Shown here: piece after piece, positions 16,462-25,933 of the stretch
Numbering within the stretch: the stretch's first letter is position 1
Layout of the letters: every line of letters starts with the position of its first letter
Assembly (NCBI GenBank): GCA_015227615.1
Contig: JAALGZ010000014.1
Coordinates: 124,001-188,000 of the forward strand
From: Labyrinthula sp. Ha
Taxonomy: Eukaryota; Sar; Bigyra; Labyrinthulida; Labyrinthulaceae
Length of the DNA: 64,000 nt
Direction: 5' to 3'
Program-made: the position numbers and the translations under genes
The notes under the pieces: generated by a model
What the model was told of the DNA's origin: nothing
What the model saw: only the letters and a program-made list of their open reading frames with translations
Databases searched by the model: none

Positions 16462-18975
16462 TTAGAAACAAGTTCTATCCACGGTCCAAGTATAACTGAA
16501 CACAACATCAGCCCCGTGTCTTGGATAATTACACGCAGCAGTATTGTTGATCAAAAATTTGCCCTCTCGCGGATATTCTCCTTTACCTGGGCCTTCTAAG
16601 AACCTCAAGGAACAAACCCAGAATGTGAAAGCAACTTCCTTAGCAACCTCATCTGCTGCAGAAAATTCGATCAACTCAGCTTCATAAGTTTGGACATTTT
16701 TCATTGGATCTCTGAGTCGAAAAATGAAAGTTTCACTACCCTTCGCGACAGCTAACAGTTCCCCCAATGGCGAACCATCTCCTGCTACTGGATGAACAGC
16801 GTTGTCCCAAGCAGTACGCCTTGAAGATGAAGTTAAACTGTAGAAACAAACTCCCACATTTTCAACATAGCAAAATCCTGGTGTGAACATAACCTTTAAC
16901 ACATTTCTAGTGTCAGAGACGAACTCACAATTTTCTAAGACATCTGGATGTGCGTCGATATAAGTTTCCAGCTCCTGGTACATCTCAGGAGAGACTTCAA
17001 ACTGGTGGCTTTTTATTCTGCCGTGTATGAATTGCCCTTCATCAACCTGAATCTTAATATGGGTATATAGGATCTCAAATATCGATGAAGAGAATCTATA
17101 ATCAAAGCTAAGCAACACAGAAGAAGCTCCGTTAGAACTACTTTTCATTCGCTTTGAATTTCTATGTACAATTGAATATTCACTTTCAACAATAGAAATG
17201 CTACTGCAAGAATCGTAGTCTTCAAATTTCGGAGACGACTTTCGGTTTCTACCGAGTTCTCTATCTTTTTTTGCTTGCTTGGTAAAATGATATGAATGAA
17301 ACCCTTCCAGGCGAAATAGTTTTCCTTGCGGCGTTGTTTTAGTTTGGGATTCTGTCCATAAGCTCCCAACTTCATCAAACTCGAAAACTTTATCCTCTCC
17401 TTCTTCCAAACAAAACCTTCCCTTGAAATTCCCTGAAATATAATCAGTTTCCAAATTTTCTGCAAGATAGCATTTAATCCATCTCTTCTTATAGAGAACA
17501 ACAAGGGGAATCATCGATGCTGATAAGCAGAGAGGTGCCCACGGAGCTAATTTTTCAGCTCTAGCGAACACATCAGACTTTATTCTCCTAATAATTACAC
17601 TTGATGAGACACTACTAAGATCATAGTTCCGAACACAGTGCTTTATCCCTAGCAAAGCAAAAGAATCTTTTTCCATCAATAGAACTGTCCCTGCCAGGAG
17701 AGGAACATAAAATGCTGTATTCTGGTAACCAAACTTACATCCAAAAGCTAGGCGGCAATCAGAATGGTATCGAACACTGACAATAGGAGCGTCAAATCTA
17801 TCCATGTCATCAAAATGTTGGCCTAAACCCAACTTACCATCTCTATATGTATTTACAGCAACAAAGTTAGACCAACCTGTAGATATAATTTGCTGATCTT
17901 CAAGCTTAGATACTATTTGTTGCTGAATCCAATCAGGAACTGGATCCACATCCCGCCGAACACCAAAAGTTTGTCGCTGTTTCTCATCCTCAATACCCGC
18001 CAAGGAAACTTCTCCTTCTCTCCATAAATATCTAGCTCCGAAAAAGAACTTAACTCTTTTGATTCCATTCTTATCTCTTTCTATTTGAGCCGTATTTTTC
18101 ATATATACCTTTTTTTTTGTCTTGTTTACCATTTCATCAATAGAGGAACCACCAAGTTTTAAATCATCCGCAGAAAATACATTGGTATATGTAGTTAAGC
18201 CAGAGTAATAACCATATTTCTCCTTTTTTACATATTTATGGGTTGCGGAAAATATTTTAAACTCTTCTAAATTTTCCGCATCTTCACAAGAAATGTAGTA
18301 TTTTGTTTTCTTTATGCTGGTATGCGGAATAAATGACTCAACTGGAAAAAGTTCGAACGAAAATGCATCTCTTACTTGACTAATTCTAGTAATGTATTTT
18401 GCCTGAAACAATAGCTTCTTTAATTTATCTTCTATTGTACCTGCAAAATATTTCAACTGCCCCAATAGGATAGCATTGTCTCTAAGTTGAAATCTATGCT
18501 CGTCATGTATAAAGCTTGGAATGTAAACGGTTGGTCTAAGAGTATATTTATTGACATAAGAAGTCCCATTTCTTCCAAATAATGATAATAAAACAACAAA
18601 CCATTTTTCGTCCACTGTAACTTTATTTTCATATTGAGTCAGCGTTGTTCTGTTGCCTTCAAAGGAACAAAGGAATTTACAAACAGCAAACTCATCTGCC
18701 CTATTACGACCACTAAATGAAAGATCAACTACTTCTTTCAACGAAAGTCTTGCAGTCTCAAACCTTTCTCCCAACCGGGTTTTACATTCTAGACAAGATT
18801 TTGATGCTAAGCTGTCCAGGACCACTCTCTTGTATTGCTGCCTAACTTGCTGTTCCTTTAAAAATAAAAATTCTTGTTTCTCACCTGAATTAAACAGAGA
18901 ATCTGTAAATTTTAAGATATTTTCATCTTTGAGAGGAGTTAAATAACTAATTTGAAATATCGGCTCGCTTAACAA
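16462..18975 (-). CDS. ALKBH5-like 2-oxoglutarate/Fe(II) oxygenase with long extensions, 837 aa
   Basis: The central region (about 300-470) aligns by eye with ALKBH5, the m6A RNA demethylase. 'VKFFFGARY' carries K309 and Y316 at the positions of human K132 and Y139. 'DPVPDWIQQQIVSKL' matches 'DEIPEWVHQLVIQKL'. 'VNTYRDG' (N375, Y377) is followed by the iron ligands H387 and D389 in 'QHFDD', and by the distal H446 in 'KHCVRN'. The final motif reads 'SSSVIIRR': R463 matches human R283, but the position of human R277, which contacts 2-oxoglutarate, is Ser (S457). About 300 residues before and 370 after the core are unfamiliar; the C-terminal part has a Ser-rich linker and a beta-rich region. Known family role: oxidative removal of N6-methyl from RNA, usually nuclear. 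Activity here is uncertain because of the missing Arg. Confidence 0.85.
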   Translation of the reverse strand: MLSEPIFQISYLTPLKDENILKFTDSLFNSGEKQEFLFLKEQQVRQQYKRVVLDSLASKSCLECKTRLGERFETARLSLKEVVDLSFSGRNRADEFAVCKFLCSFEGNRTTLTQYENKVTVDEKWFVVLLSLFGRNGTSYVNKYTLRPTVYIPSFIHDEHRFQLRDNAILLGQLKYFAGTIEDKLKKLLFQAKYITRISQVRDAFSFELFPVESFIPHTSIKKTKYYISCEDAENLEEFKIFSATHKYVKKEKYGYYSGLTTYTNVFSADDLKLGGSSIDEMVNKTKKKVYMKNTAQIERDKNGIKRVKFFFGARYLWREGEVSLAGIEDEKQRQTFGVRRDVDPVPDWIQQQIVSKLEDQQIISTGWSNFVAVNTYRDGKLGLGQHFDDMDRFDAPIVSVRYHSDCRLAFGCKFGYQNTAFYVPLLAGTVLLMEKDSFALLGIKHCVRNYDLSSVSSSVIIRRIKSDVFARAEKLAPWAPLCLSASMIPLVVLYKKRWIKCYLAENLETDYISGNFKGRFCLEEGEDKVFEFDEVGSLWTESQTKTTPQGKLFRLEGFHSYHFTKQAKKDRELGRNRKSSPKFEDYDSCSSISIVESEYSIVHRNSKRMKSSSNGASSVLLSFDYRFSSSIFEILYTHIKIQVDEGQFIHGRIKSHQFEVSPEMYQELETYIDAHPDVLENCEFVSDTRNVLKVMFTPGFCYVENVGVCFYSLTSSSRRTAWDNAVHPVAGDGSPLGELLAVAKGSETFIFRLRDPMKNVQTYEAELIEFSAADEVAKEVAFTFWVCSLRFLEGPGKGEYPREGKFLINNTAACNYPRHGADVVFSYTWTVDRTCF

Positions 18976-19439
18976 AGGTTCTTTGCACTCATTATACTTT
19001 CTACAATGACAGCCTCCATCTTCCTGGAACCGCTCGACTGGTTTTATATAGGATAAATCTCCAGGATACTAAGATAAACATAAACCAAATGTATATACTT
19101 TAAGAAATATAGGCTTGTTCTTTTCTCCCATTTGCTCTGTAATATATTTCGTATTTGCCCGTTACAAGATCCAAGACTTGAATCCACTCAGAAGGTTACA
19201 AAGAAACTTAATTCACTTCAAAGATATATATATGTATTAGGTTCTCTTTTATCCACAATTCCTTTGCTTTATCTACTCTTTATTCCGTAACCGTTTCTAT
19301 ATCTTGTTCTTTGCGAATTATAACTTTTGATTTCCAAAAATAATTCAAACACAGTGTTGCATTACCCCACCATTGCCAAGAAAACGAACTAACAAAGATA
19401 CCGTACTTTGTAATCCAGATATCTCATTTCCTGCTTAAC
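18976..19439. promoter_or_regulatory. 464-bp divergent intergenic region
   Basis: Lies between the starts of the ALKBH5-like gene (minus) and the WD40 gene (plus), so it holds both promoters. It is AT-rich, with tatatatatgtat near 19227. No specific site can be supported. Confidence 0.5.
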
Positions 19440-20990
19440 ATGAACGATACCAAAACGAGTGCCAGAAGGCATTTGTCGCCAAAATCAGTTTATAGAGCAG
19501 TTTTAAACTCTTTATCTATCGCAAGCCTTCTTCATACTATCAAGACATTGCTTCGCAAGAGTTTGAATTTAGTAAACCCACTCACGTACCTTGAAATTTG
19601 GATCTCCATCTTAAACTCAGCAAAACTGTTCATTGAAAAATATTTCAATATTGTTTCTTCTGGATTTTCTAGTTCAAGCCAAGCTTCAGATCTCTACCAT
19701 GCAGCTGAAGATATTCCTCGTTCACAAATGCTCACAAGAAAGTTAAGCCAAGAGTTTCTAGAAAAACTAGATCTCATTGACGTCAAAAGTCTTGAAAGTT
19801 TTGATACATTTTCAACTATGCTTCCCCAGGAAAATAAATCCCTACAGCTAGCTCTTGGCGATCTGCAGGATGGGTGGAAACAACTGCTCTCCGAAAACGT
19901 TGATCTGAAATTAGCTCTAGCGCAACTTGAAATCAAAATCCAAAGAATGGAAGCTGCAAAAGCTCAGCCTTCTTTTCCTTCCATTCGAGAAGTTTCCTCA
20001 TGGAGTCCTTGTTTCAAGCAGGTTTCGAGTTTGAATACAAAGAACCAACACCCTCTCCACTCAGTAGCATTCAAATTATCCAAGAGTGAATCTTCTGACG
20101 AAAAAACGGTTGCTTTTCTTTCTCTTGTTGGATGGAATAATTTAATTCAAAATTTTGAATTTACTTTGTTTACAGAAAGTCAACAGAGTGAGATCAAACC
20201 GCTAAAGAAGTGGAAATCAAATGTTGGAAAAAATGAGGAAGAAGAAGTTTCGGGAAGTTATTGTGTGAGGTTTAACAACACTGAAGAGGTTAGTTTTTTG
20301 GGTGTATCTAGCTCAGATGGTACAGCTAAAGTATTTGGGTTTGAATCAGGTGAGCTGCTTCAGGTATATAAGAGTCATCAAGGTGAAGTGAACGGGCTTG
20401 ATTTCAATTCTTACGATACTTTGATGGCGACTACTTGTGACGATGGACTATTGCGAATTTTCGACGTGGCTACTACGAAGATCTTAACATCTTTTACTCA
20501 ATCTGAAACTTTGCCAACGTATGGAGTAAAATTTTCAAATGCTAATCCAAATTTGATCGCATCAACGAGTTTTGATGTGGAAAATAGTGTGAAGTTATTC
20601 GATATGAGAGTGGATAAACCGGTCAAAAGCTACGAGTATCACACTCGTGATGTAGTGGGCATTGACTTCTCAGCGAATGGGGATTACTTGGTATCTTCTG
20701 GGGATGACTGTCAAGGAGTTGTGATTAACTTGAGAGCAAATAGGATACAGAAAACGTTCAAGGCTGAAACTGAGTTAAAGCGTTGTTTTTTTCTAAGGGA
20801 AAATAAAATAAGTTTTGGGGACTCAGAAGGAAGAATTCATATTTTTTCTGTTGATGAGGAAACAGATGTGTACAGTTTTGGAGTGCATCAAAATGCAGTG
20901 TTTGATACCCAATATATCGAGAGTGGAAGTGGCTTAGTACTTGGTGCGACAGCTTCGCATGATGCAACATGCCAGATATTTTCTTTGTAG
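19440..20990 (+). CDS. coiled-coil WD40-repeat protein, 516 aa
   Basis: Single exon, ATG start. Residues 1-80 are basic and partly hydrophobic; about 95-175 are predicted coiled coil ('QENKSLQLALGDLQDGWKQL'). From about 205 to the end is a WD40 propeller. Clear blades are 'SHQGEVNGLDFNSYDTLMAT' followed by 'DDGLLRIFD', then 'NSVKLFDMRVDKP', 'RDVVGIDFSANGDYLVSSG' and a last 'HDATCQIF'. About six to seven blades fit. Coiled coil followed by WD40 is the plan of ATG16, of PRP19 (which also needs an N-terminal U-box, absent here) and of several centriolar proteins. None is clear enough to name. WD40 propellers serve as binding platforms. It converges with the pirin gene 177 bp away. Confidence 0.85.
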   Translation: MNDTKTSARRHLSPKSVYRAVLNSLSIASLLHTIKTLLRKSLNLVNPLTYLEIWISILNSAKLFIEKYFNIVSSGFSSSSQASDLYHAAEDIPRSQMLTRKLSQEFLEKLDLIDVKSLESFDTFSTMLPQENKSLQLALGDLQDGWKQLLSENVDLKLALAQLEIKIQRMEAAKAQPSFPSIREVSSWSPCFKQVSSLNTKNQHPLHSVAFKLSKSESSDEKTVAFLSLVGWNNLIQNFEFTLFTESQQSEIKPLKKWKSNVGKNEEEEVSGSYCVRFNNTEEVSFLGVSSSDGTAKVFGFESGELLQVYKSHQGEVNGLDFNSYDTLMATTCDDGLLRIFDVATTKILTSFTQSETLPTYGVKFSNANPNLIASTSFDVENSVKLFDMRVDKPVKSYEYHTRDVVGIDFSANGDYLVSSGDDCQGVVINLRANRIQKTFKAETELKRCFFLRENKISFGDSEGRIHIFSVDEETDVYSFGVHQNAVFDTQYIESGSGLVLGATASHDATCQIFSL

Positions 20991-21167
20991 ACCAAAGATT
21001 TCTTTTGTACAAGTTTCTCTCATATAGTTTATTAGTTGCGCTTTGTTTCTATCTTAAAGTTTGAAAACAACAAAAATTGTGAAGCAGGAAAGCATAATCA
21101 AAATATTTAAGATGAAAATTCGCGGAAAAAGAAAAACACAATACAAAAATATTTTTAATTCCTTTTT

Positions 21168-21977
21168 TTACTTTAGTTTCATTTCAACATACAAAAAGTG
21201 TGCTCTACTTCCTTGGGGTGCTTTAACTGTAACTCTCTGTCCATTATAAATCTTTGCAGCATCGTGACTTCTAAGAAATAGTTCCTTTGTTTCTCCAGTA
21301 CCTTCAGAATCTGCTTTCACTGAAACATTTTCTTCATCACTTTCAATCATAAGAAAATATGCCTGTCTTCCTTTTCCAATCTTAAAGCTCACTTCCTCCC
21401 CTTCACCCAATTCTGCCACTAAGAGATTTACATCTTGATTCACTTTAATAGGAGTCTTTGCCCGAGAGTTTATATCAGATGCTAAATGCTGAATCTTGTT
21501 GCTTCTTTTCTCCACTTCACCTCTGTAACTCCCGTAATTCACATCCAATCCTCTTTCTCTTGGAACAACCCACATCTGAATGAACCGTAGAGGACTTGTA
21601 GGATTCTCATTCTGTTCACTATGATACACTCCAGTTCCAGCTGTCATGAACTGAACACTTCCTCTGGACAGAGTTTCTTTGTTGCCTGTGGAATCTTGAT
21701 GAGTCAAATCTCCGTTAACAATATAGGTCATAATCTCCATATCTTGATGTGGATGAGTTCCAAAACCTCTAGATGGTTGAACCAGATCATCATTCATAAC
21801 TCTTAACACTCCAAAGTTTGAATTATTCCAATCTCTGTATTCTGCGAAAGAAAAGTGAAACCTCGACTTGAGCCAGTTATCATTGTTCCAGTCTTTTGTT
21901 CTCTTGTTCTTTGGATTTCCAAACATAAATGGATTAGGTTGGCTTACAAACAAATCATCTCTGTTGATCTTCTGCAT
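21168..21977 (-). CDS. pirin-family bicupin protein (YhhW type), 269 aa
   Basis: The first in-frame ATG is at 21977. The N-terminal cupin carries the pirin metal site: H75 and H77 in 'GTHPHQDME', and H119 and E121 in 'AGTGVYHSE'. These match the two HPH histidines and the HxE pair of human pirin and E. coli YhhW. 'NGDLTHQDSTGNKE' and 'RFIQMWVVPRERGLD' are also typical. Pirins are Fe(II) proteins; YhhW has quercetin dioxygenase activity, while nuclear pirins act as redox cofactors. The sequence is nearer the bacterial YhhW type, so an enzymatic role is plausible. The length is normal for bicupin pirins. All metal ligands are intact. Confidence 0.93.
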   Translation of the reverse strand: MQKINRDDLFVSQPNPFMFGNPKNKRTKDWNNDNWLKSRFHFSFAEYRDWNNSNFGVLRVMNDDLVQPSRGFGTHPHQDMEIMTYIVNGDLTHQDSTGNKETLSRGSVQFMTAGTGVYHSEQNENPTSPLRFIQMWVVPRERGLDVNYGSYRGEVEKRSNKIQHLASDINSRAKTPIKVNQDVNLLVAELGEGEEVSFKIGKGRQAYFLMIESDEENVSVKADSEGTGETKELFLRSHDAAKIYNGQRVTVKAPQGSRAHFLYVEMKLK

Positions 21978-24546
21978 CTTATTTCTTTGTTTTATTGAGT
22001 TTTGTTTTATCTGATTTTCATCTTTTCGGGATATTTTCAAATTCCACCGATGGCCATATTAGACACTGTTACGGAAATTTCAGCAAAACCCCGAACAGTA
22101 GATCGACTACATTTTGTTCCCAAAAAGAGACGATATAGTAATACGATATTGGGCAGAAGAAAACATTCTTCACAACAAAAGTCTGTCAATAGTTTGTCAA
22201 CAACTTGGAAAACATGTGAAAGATAGTGGAACCTTCTCTTGGTTGGGAAGGTTTGTTGTGAGGAGGAGCTGGTCAAAGTTAATGATGCAAAAGTAGACAT
22301 TACTTCAGCAATTGCGTTTCTTGATTTTTGCACATGATAATATTTCTTAAAAAAATAAAAAAAATTGAGGCAGCTAGATGTAAGCATTAGCGAGTTTTTT
22401 TTGTGTCAGTGTATTTTTCTTTCCCTTCAGATAAAACATGGCACCTTAGAACAAGACAGCTTACTTGAAGTGTTCAATTCAATTTATTTAGCAAGAAAAC
22501 TATCGCGGATGCACACGAGATATAGAATTTACCGAGGACTTTCCTTCTAAAAACACTTCCCAACTTTGCGAAATTCTGTCTTACTGTTCATAACAGTATA
22601 ACTACTAAACATTTTCTCTGCACTCTTGGTTCACCGTTCAAGTTATTGAGACAAATCATAGTAAATGGCTTACCCACTTTCGACAAAAAGGAAATAAATA
22701 TCAAGCTATAATTTCTAGGGATGCAAAATCTGTAACCAAAAATGCCCGAATTTTCTTTGCTCTAAATTAATGGTCATCAATATATCTTATTAAGTGGTAA
22801 GAGTAAGCTTTGTTCAATTCTTGGCAGCAAACTTTTTCTTTCCGGACTAGGGCTATAAATTAGTTTCTATGATGTGAAATTGTTAACCTTGAATAACAAA
22901 TAACACAAGAATCCTTACTTCTTATTACGAAACTGAAATGTAATAACAGTAGCAAGAGCTGACCTCCAATTTTCCCTGAAAAAGTCTTTCGTAATTTGGC
23001 ACACAGTACTCCTGCTTTATTGTATTATGCACCCCAAAAACATGAAGATTTGATTAAGCACTATATGTCTACCATGTTTGGTAAAACAACCATGAAATCT
23101 TCAGCTAAAGTGTCAACCTGAAAAGAAAATAGTACTCGTCTGTAACAAATGTTGCTGTAAAGCATTTTCTTAAGCTAAAGCAACTTAAAAAGATAAATAA
23201 TTTAAGCTCTAGCACAGAGAAATACAGATTTGTCTGAAAAAAATTGCAATGTTATCCTAACAGCGAGTTTTTTTGAATACGTCTTTATTCAATGTTAATA
23301 TAACTAAATTCTAAAATAACAATTGAAAACTACAGGTTGCATACATCTTTTCAATGTCTCTATTTATGAACTCAATACACACTAAATAAATAACAGTAAA
23401 ACAATATTTACTCCCAGCAATAACAAGAATCAAGAATTACTCAAATCAACAACAGCAATGAATAAGATATCAATACAGGTGTTAGCAAGATCTAATGAAA
23501 TATATGAATGGGGGCGATATCTAGCAAGTACAATAAGATCTCAATAACGTGAGATCTTCATGAGAATGTTTTACAGGGTCTAAGCTCGTTAAAATGCAAC
23601 CAAAAGTGTAAGAGAGAAATGAACGTACAGAACTGCATTCTTTTCACAGTAACTCTTAATTTTGAAATAAGTGCAGTGTTTCCGCGAGATAGAACACAAG
23701 AATAAATTGATGAATATCTCGAAAGACAGTTCCCCAGTATTTTTTCCTCTGATGTAAGAAATCAAAGAGCATATACTTTAGTTACTCTCTTGGTTAAAGC
23801 CCTTTAAGTATTGGATACAATCAAGAACTTTCAGCCGTCATTTTGTAACTTCAGTTTATTTTTCATCCATAGATTTCTTGACAGTACTTTTTGGTAAGCA
23901 GTTATAGGATATGGCTTTTTGATAATATATTAATTATTTTGTTACCCATATTTTTCTTATTGTTGGTAAATAATATTGACAAAACCATTTTGATTGATCA
24001 ATGATCATCTATTCATGATCATTACAAGATGGAACCCCATGGCCATAGACCAAATAATCAAAAACTACCTTTCTAGTTTCTTAAGTTTATGCAAAGCTAT
24101 TCTTAATGGCTAAATGGCACCGGAAAACCCTGGGAGTAGGATACGGTTGAGCCTTCTGATCCGTTTTCTCAAGTTCTTCATGTCGTTCAACAATAATAAA
24201 GCATTTTTGTTTATTTAAGCAGACAAAATATGTCCAAATTTAATACTGATAACAACTTGACAATTGGAATCAAAGCACTTAGTACGTAATTTGTTATGAA
24301 TTTCATATAGTCCGCTGCCTATTGGTATTGCAAGGCATAGTTCTATAATATGATTCTATAGTTGGCACTAAAGAAGCTACGGTTGTGCTATTGGCTTTAT
24401 CCCATTGATGAGGATCTTTTTTCACAGTTTTGTTGGTTTCAAGTTATTTTTCCGGAATAGGAATGTTTTATCTTGTTTTGTATTTAGAGTGCGAGGTCAG
24501 CAAAAACAATATAATACAACGGTGCATTACCCTGAAGCCTAGAACC
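21978..24546. other. gene-poor interval, possible small spliced gene at its left end
   Basis: At 22052-22340, head to head with pirin, there are overlapping open frames (one begins MAILDTVTEIS; a second contains 'WAEENILHNKSLSIVCQQLG'; a third ends 'VDITSAIAFLDFCT') that might be exons of a small gene. No splice model is convincing. The rest (about 22400-24546) is AT-rich with nothing recognisable except the presumed promoter of the methyltransferase gene. Confidence 0.4.
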
Positions 24547-25323
24547 ATGAAAAAGGCAAAATCCTTGCCATATCAAATTGTTCAACCCGAGTACAATAGA
24601 GAGAAAACATCAAAAAAGCCAAAAATAGCAAACACATTAAGTAGTAACTCTAATGACAGCCATATAACTCCTGAAACCTTGGAAAAAGAACATGTTCTTA
24701 ATGTTTATAACTCAATTGCCCCTCACTGGAGCGGGACACGATATAAATCCTGGCCCAAAGTTGCGGCCTTTATAAACTCGTTCCCGAAAAACACATACTT
24801 TGGAGATCTCGGTGCAGGAAATGGGAAAAACATCTCAGCTTCAAACAACATTGGGTTTTGCTTCGCTTCGGACATCAGCATCAACCTTTGCAAAATAGCT
24901 AGGCAAGAAGTGAACGAAGTGTCCTGCATGGATCTACTTAATCTACCTATAAAATCCAACATATTTGATGCAGTGCTTTGCATAGCTGTTCTTCATCACT
25001 TTTCAACTCAGCAGCGCCGCGTAAAAGCAATCGAAGAATGTGTCAGAGTTCTTAAACCAAGTGGAAAATGTTTATTTTATGCTTGGGCACTAGAACAAGC
25101 AACTGGTGTTTCAGGACATAAATTTACCCAAACAGATATATTAGTACCCTGGCATTTAAAAGAGGGTAAAAAACTGACAGAGAAAATCTATCAACGTTAT
25201 TGTCACGTGTACTCAAAAACAGAGTTTGAATCACTATTCTCTAAAATAGAGGGGATAGATGTAGATGAGATATACTTTGATACAGGAAACTGGGCTGCAA
25301 TTGTAAGCAAAAGGGCAACCTAG
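24547..25323 (+). CDS. TRM9-like: Trm9/ALKBH8-type tRNA wobble-uridine methyltransferase, 258 aa
   Basis: The core starts at 'KEHVLNVYNSIAPHWSGTRY', the hallmark N-terminus of Trm9 and of the ALKBH8 methyltransferase domain. SAM motif I is 'DLGAGNGKN' (D87), then 'ASDIS' (motif II), 'DAVLCIAVLHHF' and 'RVLKPSGKCLFYAWA'. These enzymes, with Trm112, methylate cm5U to mcm5U at tRNA position 34 in the cytosol. I chose the ATG at 24547; an earlier in-frame ATG at 24463 would add a 28-residue hydrophobic leader unlike the family. The length is close to yeast Trm9 (279). Its TAG stop lies inside CTAG, which also encodes the stop of the opposing gene. Confidence 0.9.
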   Translation: MKKAKSLPYQIVQPEYNREKTSKKPKIANTLSSNSNDSHITPETLEKEHVLNVYNSIAPHWSGTRYKSWPKVAAFINSFPKNTYFGDLGAGNGKNISASNNIGFCFASDISINLCKIARQEVNEVSCMDLLNLPIKSNIFDAVLCIAVLHHFSTQQRRVKAIEECVRVLKPSGKCLFYAWALEQATGVSGHKFTQTDILVPWHLKEGKKLTEKIYQRYCHVYSKTEFESLFSKIEGIDVDEIYFDTGNWAAIVSKRAT

Positions 25324-25889
25324 CGCTTTCTATTGTCTTTCTGTAATTGGATTATAGTGTCTTGAAGGAAAGCAACTTTTTCTCTTAGAACAGCATTTTC
25401 TGTAAGAAGCGCCTCAAGTCGCCGCGCAAGTTCCCGCTTTATATTGTCTTGTGGAGGCATAGTTTCTTTTTCTTTTTCCTTCAATGTTTCTAATGAGAGT
25501 GATAAACTATTTTCTCTTTGCCTACATTCTTCTAGTGCTTTCTTCACCGTTTGAAGTTCAACATCTTTTTTCAATAGTAATTCCGCATCTTTTTTCAAAC
25601 TTGGTTTTTCAGTTTTTTCCAAGTCCTTTAGTCTTGCAATTTCTCTTTCTTTCTTCTCAACTATTTCTTCAAGGTTTTTCTTTTCTTGATTTACCCCGTT
25701 AAGCTCTTTTGCTGAAGCCAACAACTCACCAACTGTCTTGCGGAATGCCTCATTTTCCTTCGCAGATGATTCAACTTTTCTCTTCAAGTCAACATTATCT
25801 TTTTCTAGGATATCAACAATATTTTTGAACGATTCAATTTGTTGTTTTAAAGATAAATTTTCATCTATCAGTTCTTGTTTCTCACTCAT
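25320..25889 (-). CDS. coiled-coil protein, 189 aa
   Basis: The true ATG is at 25889 (MSEKQELIDEN); the frame extends three codons further only through a TTG. Almost the whole protein is heptad-patterned coiled coil rich in Glu, Lys and Leu ('EKKNLEEIVEKKEREIARL'), with a small break near 'EKETMPPQDN'. No domain is recognisable. It may be a tether, motor adaptor or cytoskeletal protein, but function cannot be assigned. The stop overlaps the stop of the methyltransferase gene by 4 bp and its start lies only 44 bp (or 8 bp) from the start of the deoxyhypusine hydroxylase gene, so it is boxed in on both sides. That tight packing supports it being a real gene. Confidence 0.75.
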   Translation of the reverse strand: MSEKQELIDENLSLKQQIESFKNIVDILEKDNVDLKRKVESSAKENEAFRKTVGELLASAKELNGVNQEKKNLEEIVEKKEREIARLKDLEKTEKPSLKKDAELLLKKDVELQTVKKALEECRQRENSLSLSLETLKEKEKETMPPQDNIKRELARRLEALLTENAVLREKVAFLQDTIIQLQKDNRKR

Positions 25890-25933
25890 ACTTTTCAATG
25901 CCCAAAATTATCCTCTTCAAATTCCCCAAAATA
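25890..25933. promoter_or_regulatory. 44-bp divergent spacer
   Basis: All non-coding DNA between the start of the coiled-coil gene (minus) and the likely start of the deoxyhypusine hydroxylase gene (plus). If the upstream in-frame ATG at 25898 is used, only 8 bp remain. Either the 5' UTRs are almost absent or the promoters lie inside the neighbouring coding regions. Confidence 0.45.

Noticed and set aside
17145-17504. 119-residue frame overlapping the ALKBH5-like gene on the same strand
   Set aside because: Alternative reading frame of a real gene with no family features.
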